From: Saccharopolyspora spinosa NRRL 18395
Lineage (GTDB): Bacteria; Actinomycetota; Actinomycetes; Mycobacteriales; Pseudonocardiaceae
Direction of reading: 5' to 3'
Length of the DNA stretch: 64,000 nucleotides
NCBI RefSeq assembly: GCF_000194155.1
Contig: NZ_GL877878.1
Location: forward strand, 1,709,654-1,773,653
Numbering within the stretch: the stretch's first letter is position 1; each line of letters starts with the position of its first letter. Positions 40,607-49,365 of the stretch are shown in pieces. A program made the translations under genes and the position numbers. Under the pieces are notes generated by a model. That model saw only the letters and a list, made by a program, of their open reading frames with translations. It was not told the DNA's origin and did no database searches.

Positions 40607-41395
40607 TCAGCGGCGGAGCTGGTGCTCGACGGAGGCGACCACATTGGACAGTGGCGCGCGGGTCTCATCGGTCCAGTCCGGCCCGCAGCGCGGCGTCGGC
40701 GCGGAGACCGACATGGCCGCCACAACCTCGCCCGAGTGGTCGCGGATCGGCATCGCGACGCAGCGGCAGCCGATGATGTACTCCTCGTCATCGAAGGCGA
40801 AACCGCGCACCCGGGCCTGTTCGATCTCGGCGAGCAGCTCGGTCGGATCGGTCACCGTGTTCTCGGTGAAGCGCGCCAGCTCCACGTCGCGGTAGCGGCG
40901 CTCCAGTTCGTCGTCGGACAGCCCGGCCAGCAGCGCCTTGCCCAGCCCGACGGCGTGCGCGGGCAGCCGCATTCCGACCGCGGACACCAGCTTCATCGGC
41001 TGCGGCGACTCGGCGATGGCGATGTAGACGTTCTCGGTGCCGTCCAGCCGGGACAGCTGCACGGTCTCGCCGGTCTCCTGCGCGAGCTTCTCCATCAGCG
41101 GCAGCGCCAGGCCGACGATGTCGCGGTGCCCGGTGTAGCCCTGTCCGACGGTCCAGGCCTTCAGCCCCAGCCCGTAGGTGCGGGTGGTCTGGTCGAACTC
41201 GGCGAAGCCGCGGTGCACCAGGGTGCCGAGCAGGCCGTGCACGCTGGACAGCGGCAGCCGGAGGGTTTCGGCGATGTCGCTGAGCCGGTGCCGGCCGCGG
41301 GAGAGCAGCTCGAGGATGACCAGCGCCCGGTCGGCGGATTTGACCACGTTCTGCCCGCTGCCCGCCTGCTCAGCGGTGGCCGGTTCCGCCTTCAC
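40607..41395 (-). CDS. IclR-family transcriptional regulator
   Basis: 262 aa from a GTG behind GGAGGA; an upstream extension is open but unconserved. N-terminal IclR winged helix (VVKSADRALVILELLSRG, then LSDIAETLRLPLSSVHGLLGTL) and C-terminal effector domain (SAVGMRLPAHAVGLGKALLAG, IIGCRCVAMPIRDHSGEVVAAMSVS). Regulators of this family control aromatic or sugar-acid catabolism; here the convergent dioxygenase is a possible but unproven target. Confidence 0.92.
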   Translation of the reverse strand: MKAEPATAEQAGSGQNVVKSADRALVILELLSRGRHRLSDIAETLRLPLSSVHGLLGTLVHRGFAEFDQTTRTYGLGLKAWTVGQGYTGHRDIVGLALPLMEKLAQETGETVQLSRLDGTENVYIAIAESPQPMKLVSAVGMRLPAHAVGLGKALLAGLSDDELERRYRDVELARFTENTVTDPTELLAEIEQARVRGFAFDDEEYIIGCRCVAMPIRDHSGEVVAAMSVSAPTPRCGPDWTDETRAPLSNVVASVEHQLRR

Positions 41396-41630
41396 GCCGG
41401 ATTTCCTCCTGCTCCGTTGCCGCCGTGCTCCCCCGCACGACCTACTGAACAGTACAGCGGGCGAGCCGGGCCCGCGCAGCTCGTCCAGGAGACGCAGGCG
41501 GCGCTGATCCACCAAGCCCGCGAGTAGTTCTGGGACTACGGAACCCAATCTCACTCGTTGGACTTGACCTGCGAAAACGAACACCGAGTCGGCACGCAGC
41601 GTTCGTCGCGCGAGCCGATCCGCTCGGCCT

Positions 41631-42536
41631 CTACCCGGCCAGGGCGGTGGCTATTTCGGTGGCCAGGGCAATGTTGTTGCGGTACACCGCGATGTTGACC
41701 GCCAGGCTTCGGCCGCCCGTGGCGGTGCGGATCCGGTCGAGCAGGAACGGCGTGATGTCGTGGCCGCTGACGCCTTGCTCCCGGGCCTGCTCCCACGCCT
41801 CGGCCAGCGCCCGGTCGTGCAGCGTCGGGTCCAGCTGCTCGGCCGCCGGCACCGGATTGGCCACCAGCACGGCCGAACGCAGGCCCAGCTCGTCGCGGGC
41901 CGTCACCACTGCCGCGACCTCGGCCGGTGCGCCGACGGAATGCTCGATCGCGTGGCCGGAATCGGCGACGTAGAAACCCGGGAAGCGCAGCGTCCGGTAA
42001 CCGAGCACCGGGATGTTCAACGTCTCCAACCGCTCCAGCGTCGCGGCGACATCCAAAATGGATTTCACCCCGGCGCTGACGACCACCAGCGGCGTCGCGG
42101 CCAGGGTCACCAGGTCGGCGGATTCGTCGAAGCTGGTCGCCGCGCCGTGGTGCACCCCGCCGAGCCCGCCGGTGGCGAAAACCCGGATTCCCGCGCGGTG
42201 CGCCAGGAATGACGTCGCCGCGACGGTGGTCCCGGCGTTGCGCCCCTTGGCTGCGGCGATCGGCAGGTCCCGGACGCTCGCCTTCACCGCCGCGCGGTCG
42301 CCGGCCAGCCGGTCGAGCTGCGCGCCGGTCAGGCCGACCGTCGCGACCCCGTCGATGACGCCGATCGTCGCAGGCACCGCCCCGGCGGCCCGGACCTGCT
42401 GCTCGGCGGCCCGGGCGACCTCGCCGTTGTCCGGGCGCGGCAGCCCGTGGGTGATGATCGTCGACTCCAGCGCCACGACCGGGCGCCCCTCCGCGACGGC
42501 CCGCCGGACTTCCCCGGATACCACCGGCAACGACAT
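41631..42536 (-). CDS. psuG: Pseudouridine-5'-phosphate glycosidase
   Basis: 301 aa. Splits pseudouridine 5'-phosphate to uracil and ribose 5-phosphate. Signatures include PVVALESTIITHGLPRPDN (metal/phosphate region), GVIDGVATVGL, FATGGLGGVHHGA, TPLVVVSAGVKSILDV (catalytic Lys) and VLGYRTLRFPGFY. C-terminal NPVPAAEQLD and GRSLAVNIAVYRNNI are typical. The usual partner kinase PsuK is not adjacent. The ATG at 42536 was chosen; a GTG 6 bp upstream is also possible. It diverges from ileS across 87 bp. Confidence 0.93.
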   Translation of the reverse strand: MSLPVVSGEVRRAVAEGRPVVALESTIITHGLPRPDNGEVARAAEQQVRAAGAVPATIGVIDGVATVGLTGAQLDRLAGDRAAVKASVRDLPIAAAKGRNAGTTVAATSFLAHRAGIRVFATGGLGGVHHGAATSFDESADLVTLAATPLVVVSAGVKSILDVAATLERLETLNIPVLGYRTLRFPGFYVADSGHAIEHSVGAPAEVAAVVTARDELGLRSAVLVANPVPAAEQLDPTLHDRALAEAWEQAREQGVSGHDITPFLLDRIRTATGGRSLAVNIAVYRNNIALATEIATALAG

Positions 42537-42623
42537 CCGCACCTCCACCGCGGCGGGGCCCGGAGCCAGCGTCGCGGAAAAATTCCTCGGGTCCGAACGC
42601 CCCGAAGATGTGAGCATATAGGG

Positions 42624-45600
42624 ATGAACCAGCCGGGTACGCCGTTTCGGCCAGTCGCACCCACGATCGAACTGCCCGCGGTGGAGCGGCAGATCATCGA
42701 GTGGTGGCGCGCCCGCGAGGTGTTCGAGCGCAGCCTCGCCCAGTCGGCGGGCGGTCCGCGCTGGGTGTTCTACGAGGGCCCGCCGACGGCCAACGGAACC
42801 CCCGGCACGCACCATGTCGAGGCGCGGGCGTTCAAGGACGTCTTCCCCCGGTTCAAGACGATGAAGGGCTTCTCCGTGCCGCGCCGCGCGGGCTGGGACT
42901 GCCACGGTCTGCCGGTGGAACTTGCCGTGGAGAAGGAACTCGGCATCAGCGGCAAGCCGGACATCGAGCGCATCGGCGTCGCCGAGTTCAACGCCCGCTG
43001 CCGGGAGTCGGTGCAGCGCTACGTCGGCGAGTTCGAGGCCGTGACGAGGCGGATGGGTTACTGGATCGACCTGTCCGAGGCGTACTGGACGATGTCGCCG
43101 GGCTACGTGGACAGCGTGTGGTGGGCGCTGAAACAGATCTTCACCGCCGGCCTGCTGGTCGAGGACTACCGGGTGGCCCCGTACTGCCCGCGGGACGAGA
43201 CGACGCTGTCCGACCACGAGGTCGCGCAGGGCTACGAGAACGTGCACGACCCGTCGGTGTACGTGCGGCTCCCGGTCGACGGTCCGGTCGCCGGGCACCA
43301 CAACGTCGAGCTGCTGATCTGGACGACCACGCCGTGGACGCTGGTGTCCAACACCGCGGTCGCGGTCCACCCGGCGGTCGACTACCAGGTGGTGCGCACC
43401 GTGCGCGGCACCTACGTGGTGGCCGGACCGCTGGTCAAGGCGGTGCTGGGTGAGGACGGCGAGGTGCTCACGACGCTGCCCGGCACCGGGCTTGCCGGGT
43501 TGCGGTACCGGCGGCCGTTCGACCTGATCGACATCCCGGACGCGCACCGGGTCGTGCTCGCCGAGTATGTGTCCACAGAGGACGGCACCGGTCTGGTGCA
43601 TCAGGCACCGGCCTTTGGCGCCGACGACCTCGCCGTCTGCCGCGAGAACGACCTCCCGGTGGTGAACCCGATCGGCGGCAACGGTCGGTTCTCCGACGAC
43701 GTCCCGCTGGTCGGCGGCATGTTCTTCAAGGACGCCGACGCAGTCCTGATAGAAGACCTCCAGCACCGCGATTTGCTGTTGCGCTACAGCACTTTCGAGC
43801 ACCCATACCCGCACTGCTGGCGCTGCCACACGCCGCTGATGTACTACGCGCAGCTGTCCTGGTACATCCGGACCACGGCTATTCGGGAAGCGCTGCAACG
43901 CGAGAACGAGCGCACGAACTGGTTCCCGGAGAACGTCAAGCACGGCCGCTACGGCAACTGGCTGGACAACAACGTCGACTGGGCGCTGTCGCGCAGCCGC
44001 TACTGGGGCACGCCGCTGCCGCTGTGGCGGTGCGCGGAGGGACATGTCACCACGGTCGGTTCCCGCGCCGAGCTCGGCGAGCTGACCGGCCAGGACTTCA
44101 CCGACTTGGACCCGCACCGGCCCTACCTCGACGAGATCGAGTTCCCCTGCCCGACCTGCGGGCGTTCCGCCGCGCGGGTGCCCGAAGTCATCGACGCGTG
44201 GTTCGACTCGGGCTCGATGCCCTTCGCCCAGCTCGGCTACCCGCACGCCCCTGGCAGCGCCGCGGAGCTGGCGAAGAGCTACCCGGCGCGGTACATCTGC
44301 GAGGCGATCGACCAGACCCGCGGCTGGTTCTACACGTTGATGGCGGTCGGGACGCTGCTGTTCGACCGCTCGGCGTACGAGAACGTGGTGTGCTTGGGGC
44401 ACATCATGGCCGAGGACGGCCGGAAGATGAGCAAGCACCTCGGCAACGTGCTGGAGCCGCTGCCGTTGATGGAGGCCCACGGCGCCGATGCCCTGCGGTG
44501 GTTCATGCTCTGCACGGGTTCGCCCTGGTCGGCACGGCGAGTGGGGCACGGGCCGCTGCAGGAGATCGTCCGCAAGGTGCTCATGACGTACTGGAACACC
44601 GCGTCGTTCTTCACCCGCTACGCCTCGCTCGTCGACTGGATCCCAAAGGATGCCGATCCGCCCGCCGAGCGCCCGATCCTCGACCGCTGGGTGCTCGCCA
44701 AGGTCAACCGGCTCGCCGAGCAGGTCGACGTGCGGTTGGAGGCCTACGACACCGCGGGCGCCGGTCGGGCGCTGGCGGAGTTCGTCGACGACCTGTCGAA
44801 CTGGTACGTCCGCCGCTCGCGGCAGCGGTTCTGGGACGGCGACGTCAACGCCCTGAGCACGCTGTACGACTGCCTGGACGTGCTAACGAGGCTGCTCGCG
44901 CCGTTCGTGCCCTTCATCACCGAGCGGGTGTGGCAGGACGTCGTCCGCCCCGGGGCACCCGAAGCGCCGGAGTCGGTGCACCTGGCGGCCTGGCCGCTCC
45001 CGGACCTCGCGCTGGTCGATGGCGCCCTGCTGTCTCAAGTGGACACCGAGCGCCAGCTCGCCGAAGCCGGCCGCGCGGCGCGCAAGAGCAGCGGCATCAA
45101 GGTGCGCCAGCCGCTGGGCCGCGCGCTGGTCAGCGCCGCGTTGCCGCCGGAGCTGCTCGCCGACCTCGCCGAAGAGCTGAACGTGCGAGGCATCGAGCCG
45201 CTCGACGCAGCGGGCGAAGTGCTGGACGTGTCGGTGAAGCCGAACTTCCGGGCCTTGGGAAAGCGATTCGGCAACCGCACCCAGCAGGCCGCGGCGGCGG
45301 TCAACGCCGCGGATCCGGCCGCGCTGGCCCGGGAACTGCGCTCGACGGGGCGCGCCGCGATCGAAGTCGACGGCAAGACCGAGCCGCTCACCAGCGATGA
45401 CGTGATCATCAGCGAGGTTCCGCGTACCGGCTGGGTGGTGGAGTCGCAGCGCGGGATGATCATCGCGCTGGACACCTCGATCACCCCGGAACTCAAGCGC
45501 GCGGGGCTGGCCCGCGAGGCGATCCGCTTCGTGCAGGACTGCCGCAAGCAGGACGGGCTCGACATCGCGGACCGGATCGCGCTGCGCTGGCGGGCGACCG

Positions 45601-45755
45601 GCGAACTCCGCGAGGCGCTGCTGGCACACGCCGACGAGATCGCCGCCGCCGTCCTGGCCGTCGACGTCGCCGAAACCGCCAGCGCCCCCGAGGAATTCGT
45701 CGAGTACGCCGAACCCGAGCTCGATCTGGCGGTCTGGTTGCGCAAAGCGCAGTGA
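42624..45755 (+). CDS. ileS: Isoleucyl-tRNA synthetase
   Basis: 1043 aa, class I. Catalytic signature near the N-terminus in the form ANGTPGTHHVEARAFKD (HIGH equivalent), WDCHGLPVE, editing domain (WTTTPWTLVSNTAVAVHP and HQAPAFGADD), IDQTRGWFYTLM and the KMSKS loop as DGRKMSKHLGN. The C-terminal tail and anticodon-binding domain are of the eukaryote-like type 2 (GIKVRQPLGRALVS), which by family knowledge includes mupirocin-tolerant enzymes. It charges tRNA-Ile and hydrolyses misactivated Val. The upstream gap is too short for a T-box leader. Ribosome-binding signal is weak. Confidence 0.97.
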   Translation: MNQPGTPFRPVAPTIELPAVERQIIEWWRAREVFERSLAQSAGGPRWVFYEGPPTANGTPGTHHVEARAFKDVFPRFKTMKGFSVPRRAGWDCHGLPVELAVEKELGISGKPDIERIGVAEFNARCRESVQRYVGEFEAVTRRMGYWIDLSEAYWTMSPGYVDSVWWALKQIFTAGLLVEDYRVAPYCPRDETTLSDHEVAQGYENVHDPSVYVRLPVDGPVAGHHNVELLIWTTTPWTLVSNTAVAVHPAVDYQVVRTVRGTYVVAGPLVKAVLGEDGEVLTTLPGTGLAGLRYRRPFDLIDIPDAHRVVLAEYVSTEDGTGLVHQAPAFGADDLAVCRENDLPVVNPIGGNGRFSDDVPLVGGMFFKDADAVLIEDLQHRDLLLRYSTFEHPYPHCWRCHTPLMYYAQLSWYIRTTAIREALQRENERTNWFPENVKHGRYGNWLDNNVDWALSRSRYWGTPLPLWRCAEGHVTTVGSRAELGELTGQDFTDLDPHRPYLDEIEFPCPTCGRSAARVPEVIDAWFDSGSMPFAQLGYPHAPGSAAELAKSYPARYICEAIDQTRGWFYTLMAVGTLLFDRSAYENVVCLGHIMAEDGRKMSKHLGNVLEPLPLMEAHGADALRWFMLCTGSPWSARRVGHGPLQEIVRKVLMTYWNTASFFTRYASLVDWIPKDADPPAERPILDRWVLAKVNRLAEQVDVRLEAYDTAGAGRALAEFVDDLSNWYVRRSRQRFWDGDVNALSTLYDCLDVLTRLLAPFVPFITERVWQDVVRPGAPEAPESVHLAAWPLPDLALVDGALLSQVDTERQLAEAGRAARKSSGIKVRQPLGRALVSAALPPELLADLAEELNVRGIEPLDAAGEVLDVSVKPNFRALGKRFGNRTQQAAAAVNAADPAALARELRSTGRAAIEVDGKTEPLTSDDVIISEVPRTGWVVESQRGMIIALDTSITPELKRAGLAREAIRFVQDCRKQDGLDIADRIALRWRATGELREALLAHADEIAAAVLAVDVAETASAPEEFVEYAEPELDLAVWLRKAQ

Positions 45756-45788
45756 AGGCCGTGGACGGCGAACCACCCACGGCCTTCA
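45753..45788. terminator. Hairpin terminator after ileS
   Basis: 12-bp perfect stem tgaaggccgtgg / ccacggccttca (45753-45764 / 45777-45788), overlapping the ileS stop and ending just before the convergent protease gene. Confidence 0.85.
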
Positions 45789-45803
45789 GCCGGTGCTGGT
45801 CGG

Positions 45804-46592
45804 TCAGGAACCGATCTGCGCCTGGATGTCGTCGTAGTACGCGCCGACGCGGGCGTACACACCCGGCTTGCCCGGGCGGGCGCAGCCCTCGCCCCACGAG
45901 GTGACGCCGATCAGCTTGTTCGCCACGACCAGCGGGCCGCCCGAGTCGCCCTGGCAGGTGTCCACGCCGCCTTCCGGCACCCCGGCGCACATCATGGCGA
46001 CCGGGTTGTACTTGCCGTACGCGCCCTTGCAGGTGTCGTCGGAGGTCACCGGCAAGGTGGCCTTCTGCAGGTTGTCGGCCTGCTGGCCGCCCTCGGAGGT
46101 GTTGCCCCAGCCCAGGATGGTCGCCTGGCCGTCCGGCGCGTAGCCCGGGTCATCGGCCTTGGCCAGCTCGATCGGGGTCTCCTGCACCGGCGCTTCGAGG
46201 GTGAGCACCGAGACGTCGAAGCCCTGCGAGGCGTCCTGGAATTCGGGGTGCACCCAGACGTCGGTCACCTTCGAAACGGTGCCCTCGCCCGAGCTGATCA
46301 CGGTGCGGCCGCTGACCACGTTGATGTCAGCCGGCTGCGAGCCGACGGTACAGTGCGCGGCGGTGAGCACCTTGTTCGGCGCCACCAGCGAGCCACCGCA
46401 GAACTGCTGACCGCTCGGGGTCAACAGCGCGACGGTGAACGGGTGGTCGGCGATGTTGGCGTCTTCGCCGCCGACGATGTACGGGGTGACGTCCGGCGGC
46501 TGTGCTTGCGCGACGGAGGCCGTGGTAAGCGCGGCGACGGCGATCGCGGTGACTACGCCGAGCCGGGCCAGGCGACGTGTGGCATCGACCAT
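45804..46592 (-). CDS. Secreted trypsin-like serine protease (S1 family)
   Basis: 262 aa, ATG behind AAGGAG. Signal peptide 1-30 ending AQA, a short propeptide, mature start IVGG (39). Catalytic triad H80 (TAAHC), D126 (FDVSVL) and S217 (GDSGGP); D211 six residues before the serine predicts cleavage after Arg/Lys. Six cysteines allow three disulfides. Length and pattern match Streptomyces-type extracellular trypsins. Likely secreted and activated by proteolysis of the propeptide. Confidence 0.95.
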   Translation of the reverse strand: MVDATRRLARLGVVTAIAVAALTTASVAQAQPPDVTPYIVGGEDANIADHPFTVALLTPSGQQFCGGSLVAPNKVLTAAHCTVGSQPADINVVSGRTVISSGEGTVSKVTDVWVHPEFQDASQGFDVSVLTLEAPVQETPIELAKADDPGYAPDGQATILGWGNTSEGGQQADNLQKATLPVTSDDTCKGAYGKYNPVAMMCAGVPEGGVDTCQGDSGGPLVVANKLIGVTSWGEGCARPGKPGVYARVGAYYDDIQAQIGS

Positions 46593-47256
46593 CGTTGCTT
46601 CTCCTTGTCCCATCGGTCGTTGCGCAGCAGGCCCGGCGGCCTGCCTTCCGCCGGGTCCGCTACGCACAGCGACGAACCTGATCGAAACGATATCGGCGCC
46701 CGCGTCTACCTGGATAGCCTCCGATTTTGCCGTTTTAACCACTCCGCACAACCACTTTCCACACCTCGAAGGCTGGCGACGACCGCTTTCCGTTGCCCAC
46801 GAGCAGATCCAGCACGGCCAAGGCACGCACCGAAGCCCAATCGCCCGCACAGCCCAGAGTTCAGAGGCCCCGGCGAACACTCAACGCACCCAACGCAGTC
46901 CCGAAGCCGCGCATTGGTCATACGCTAATCGGGATCCCAGAGACCAGGCGGCGTCTGAGATTCCGCCGCCTGCAACGCCAAGCAGGACGAGGCTGGAATC
47001 CGGGAACTTGTAGATGTCCCCGGTGCACCCCGAATTGCACCGGGGACACCTCAACCTCGGCCGGACCCCTCCGACCGGTGTTCGCCATCGATCCCCGAAC
47101 CGATGGCAAGCACGCTCCAAGGCCCCGACGCCTTGATCGGAACGTGCTACGTCATGGTTTACCCAATCTTCGGCGGAATATTCCAGAGCCAATCGGCGCA
47201 GCCTTCTCGGTTGAGCGTTGAACCTCTCGGCGTAACCGCTGCTGGGACCGGGCGGA
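46593..47256. other. Long intergenic region
   Basis: 664 bp without a supported gene between the protease promoter and the response regulator terminus. Sequence bias here does not look coding in any frame. The only ordered element is the hairpin at 47015-47048. Confidence 0.55.
47015..47048. terminator. Isolated 13-bp hairpin
   Basis: tgtccccggtgca (47015-47027) with its exact complement at 47036-47048, 8-nt loop. About 210 bp beyond the response regulator stop on its strand, so it may be its terminator or a separate element. Confidence 0.6.
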
Positions 47257-47916
47257 CTACCTCGGCACCAGGCCCGCGTCGTAGGCGAGCAGCCCGGCCT
47301 GGAGCCGGTTCGCGCAGGACAGCTTCACCAGCATCCGCGACACGTAGCTCTTCACCGTCGCCTCCGACAGGTAGAGGCGTTCGGCGATCTGCGCGTTGGA
47401 CAGCCCCTGTCCCAGGCAGGTGAGCACCTCGATCTCGCGATCGGTGAGGTCCCGCACCAGTTCCACGGCCCGCTGCCGGGTGTTCTGCTCGTTGGCGGAC
47501 GCCGCGAGCAGCCGCTTCTTCGCCTCCTGGGAGAGCACCGTGTGCCCGTCGGCGGCGACCCGCACCAACCCGATCAGGTCCTCCGGCGGCGTCGACTTGA
47601 CCAGGAACCCGGCCGCGCCGGCCCGCAGCGCGCGCAGCACGTACTTGTCGGCGTCGAAGGTCGTCAGCGCGACCACGGCCGGCGGGTCCGGCAACTTGCA
47701 GATGCGTTCGATGCCGGTCAGCCCGTCCACGCCGGGCATCCGCAGGTCCATCAGCACCACGTTCGGCCGGTGCCGCACCACGCATTCGACGGCCGCCGCG
47801 CCGTCCTGCGCGTCGTCGACCACCTCGATGTCGTCGGCGGAGCCGAGGATGGTGCGCAGGTGCGCGCAGACCATCGGCTCGTCGTCCACCACGACGACCC
47901 GGATCGCATCACTCAT
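47257..47916 (-). CDS. NarL/FixJ-family response regulator
   Basis: 219 aa. Receiver domain (VVVVDDEPMV, phospho-acceptor Asp57 in VVLMDLRMPG, Lys in FLVKSTPPEDL) and C-terminal LuxR helix-turn-helix (LTDREIEVLTCLGQGLSNAQI, AERLYLSEATVKSYVSRML). Its ATG at 47916 overlaps the end of the sensor kinase gene by 8 bp, so they form a two-component system. Stimulus and targets unknown. Confidence 0.95.
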   Translation of the reverse strand: MSDAIRVVVVDDEPMVCAHLRTILGSADDIEVVDDAQDGAAAVECVVRHRPNVVLMDLRMPGVDGLTGIERICKLPDPPAVVALTTFDADKYVLRALRAGAAGFLVKSTPPEDLIGLVRVAADGHTVLSQEAKKRLLAASANEQNTRQRAVELVRDLTDREIEVLTCLGQGLSNAQIAERLYLSEATVKSYVSRMLVKLSCANRLQAGLLAYDAGLVPR

Positions 47917-49171
47917 CGCCGACCGCCTCCCCAGTGGGCACGTAAGCAGGAAGCACCACGTCCAGCTCGAAGCCGCCGTCGGCACCACGCCCGGCGTGGA
48001 ACGTACCGCCGACCAGTTCCACCCGCTGTTGCAGCCCCAGCAGTCCGGACCCCGATCCGCTGCCCGCCAGGTCAGCGGCGGCGCGGCCCGGCGGCTCGGT
48101 GTTGCGGACGACCAACCGCAACCGGTCGTCGCTGTAGATCACGTGCACGCTCACCCGGGCCCCGAACGCGTGCTTGTGGACGTTCGTCAGCGCTTCCTGC
48201 ACGACGCGGTACGCCGTCCGCCCCACCGCCGCCGAGACCATCGCCACATCACCGTCCACAGTGAACTCCACCGGCACGCCGACGGCCTCGGACTGCCCGA
48301 TCAGCTCCGCCATGTCGGGCACCTCGGTCGGCGGGGTCGCGTCCGGCAGGCCGTCCTCGTCCGCCGCGCCGCGCCGCAGCACGCCGACGAGGTCCCGCAG
48401 CTCCTCCAACGCCGCGCAGCCGCTGGTGCGCAGCTCCTCCGCCGCCCGCCTGGTCTCCGGGTCGTTCGCCGCGATCCCCAGCGCCCCCGCCTGCAGCACC
48501 ATGAGGCTGACCCGGTGCGTGACGACGTCGTGCATCTCGGTCGCCAGCCGGGTCCGCTCGTCGGCCCGGGCCTGCTCGGTGAGCAGTTCCTGTTCGTACT
48601 CGACCCGCTCGACGCGTTCCCGCAACGCCTGCACCAGGCGGCGCCGCGCGCCGCTGTAGAGCCCCATGACGGCCGGGAGGATCGTCCAGACGACTCCTAC
48701 GACGATGACGTTGCCGTTCAACTGCTCCCAGGGGCGGACCGCGAGCACGGTGGTGATGGCCACCATGCCCCAGGCGAGGAACTGCTTGACGTGGCCTTGC
48801 GAATAGGCCGCGACGGCGTAGATGACCCAAGGCGTGAGGCCCGGGATCCACGGGTCGCTCTCCTGGTTGATCGCGAGCAGCGGCCCCGGACCGAACTCGA
48901 TCAGCAGCACCTGCGCGATCGACAGCGCCGTGTTGAAGGTCATGATCGCCACCGGGAAGCGCCGCCTGGCCAGCAACGACAGGGACAACCCGGTCATCAG
49001 CAGGTCGTCCATCCAAAGCCCGCCGACCCAGTCGTACGCCTCGAGCGGGGTATCCGAGGGGAAGAGGGCTTCGAGGACGCGGCCGAGCAGGTGCAATCCG
49101 ATCACGAGGCCGACGTCGAACGCGGCCTCCTGCTTGGAGTTCCACAGCAGCCGCCACAACGGGCGCTTCAC
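47909..49171 (-). CDS. Sensor histidine kinase (HisKA_3 type)
   Basis: 420 aa, GTG start (a second GTG lies 9 bp upstream). Four to five transmembrane segments in residues 15-175 (FDVGLVIGLHLLGRVLEAL, VIYAVAAYSQ, VIVVGVVWTILPAVMGLY) with little extracellular sequence, then a coiled dimerisation helix with phospho-acceptor H214 in LATEMHDVVTHRVS, and an HATPase domain (VVQEALTNVHKHA, GSGSGLLGLQQRVELVGG). Pairs with the overlapping response regulator. Probable intramembrane-sensing kinase of the LiaS/DesK kind. Confidence 0.93.
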   Translation of the reverse strand: MKRPLWRLLWNSKQEAAFDVGLVIGLHLLGRVLEALFPSDTPLEAYDWVGGLWMDDLLMTGLSLSLLARRRFPVAIMTFNTALSIAQVLLIEFGPGPLLAINQESDPWIPGLTPWVIYAVAAYSQGHVKQFLAWGMVAITTVLAVRPWEQLNGNVIVVGVVWTILPAVMGLYSGARRRLVQALRERVERVEYEQELLTEQARADERTRLATEMHDVVTHRVSLMVLQAGALGIAANDPETRRAAEELRTSGCAALEELRDLVGVLRRGAADEDGLPDATPPTEVPDMAELIGQSEAVGVPVEFTVDGDVAMVSAAVGRTAYRVVQEALTNVHKHAFGARVSVHVIYSDDRLRLVVRNTEPPGRAAADLAGSGSGSGLLGLQQRVELVGGTFHAGRGADGGFELDVVLPAYVPTGEAVGDE

Positions 49172-49365
49172 GTGGACCACCGTAGTTAACCGCGTGTTGG
49201 GAATCGGCGAAGAAACCACTCGCGGCCACGAGGCATATACGAAAGTTGCGCCTGCCGCCGGGCGGAACAACTTTCGGCCCGTGGAACCGCTACCAAGCGC
49301 GGTGTCGCCGAGCTGATCAACCCGGCTTCAATGGATGCACACTCCAACCGAGACCTGGGGGAACG

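Noticed and set aside
42537..42623. T-box riboswitch for ileS
   Set aside because: The gap is short and lacks the T-box core and specifier stem.
41631..44549. A 972-codon minus-strand frame covering psuG and half of ileS
   Set aside because: Only the part below 42536 is psuG. The rest is antisense to ileS and is a GC-codon-bias artefact.
47015..47048. Shared regulatory motif with the dyad at 25709-25727
   Set aside because: Both contain tgtccccg and its complement, but the order, spacing and arms differ, so the resemblance is probably coincidental.
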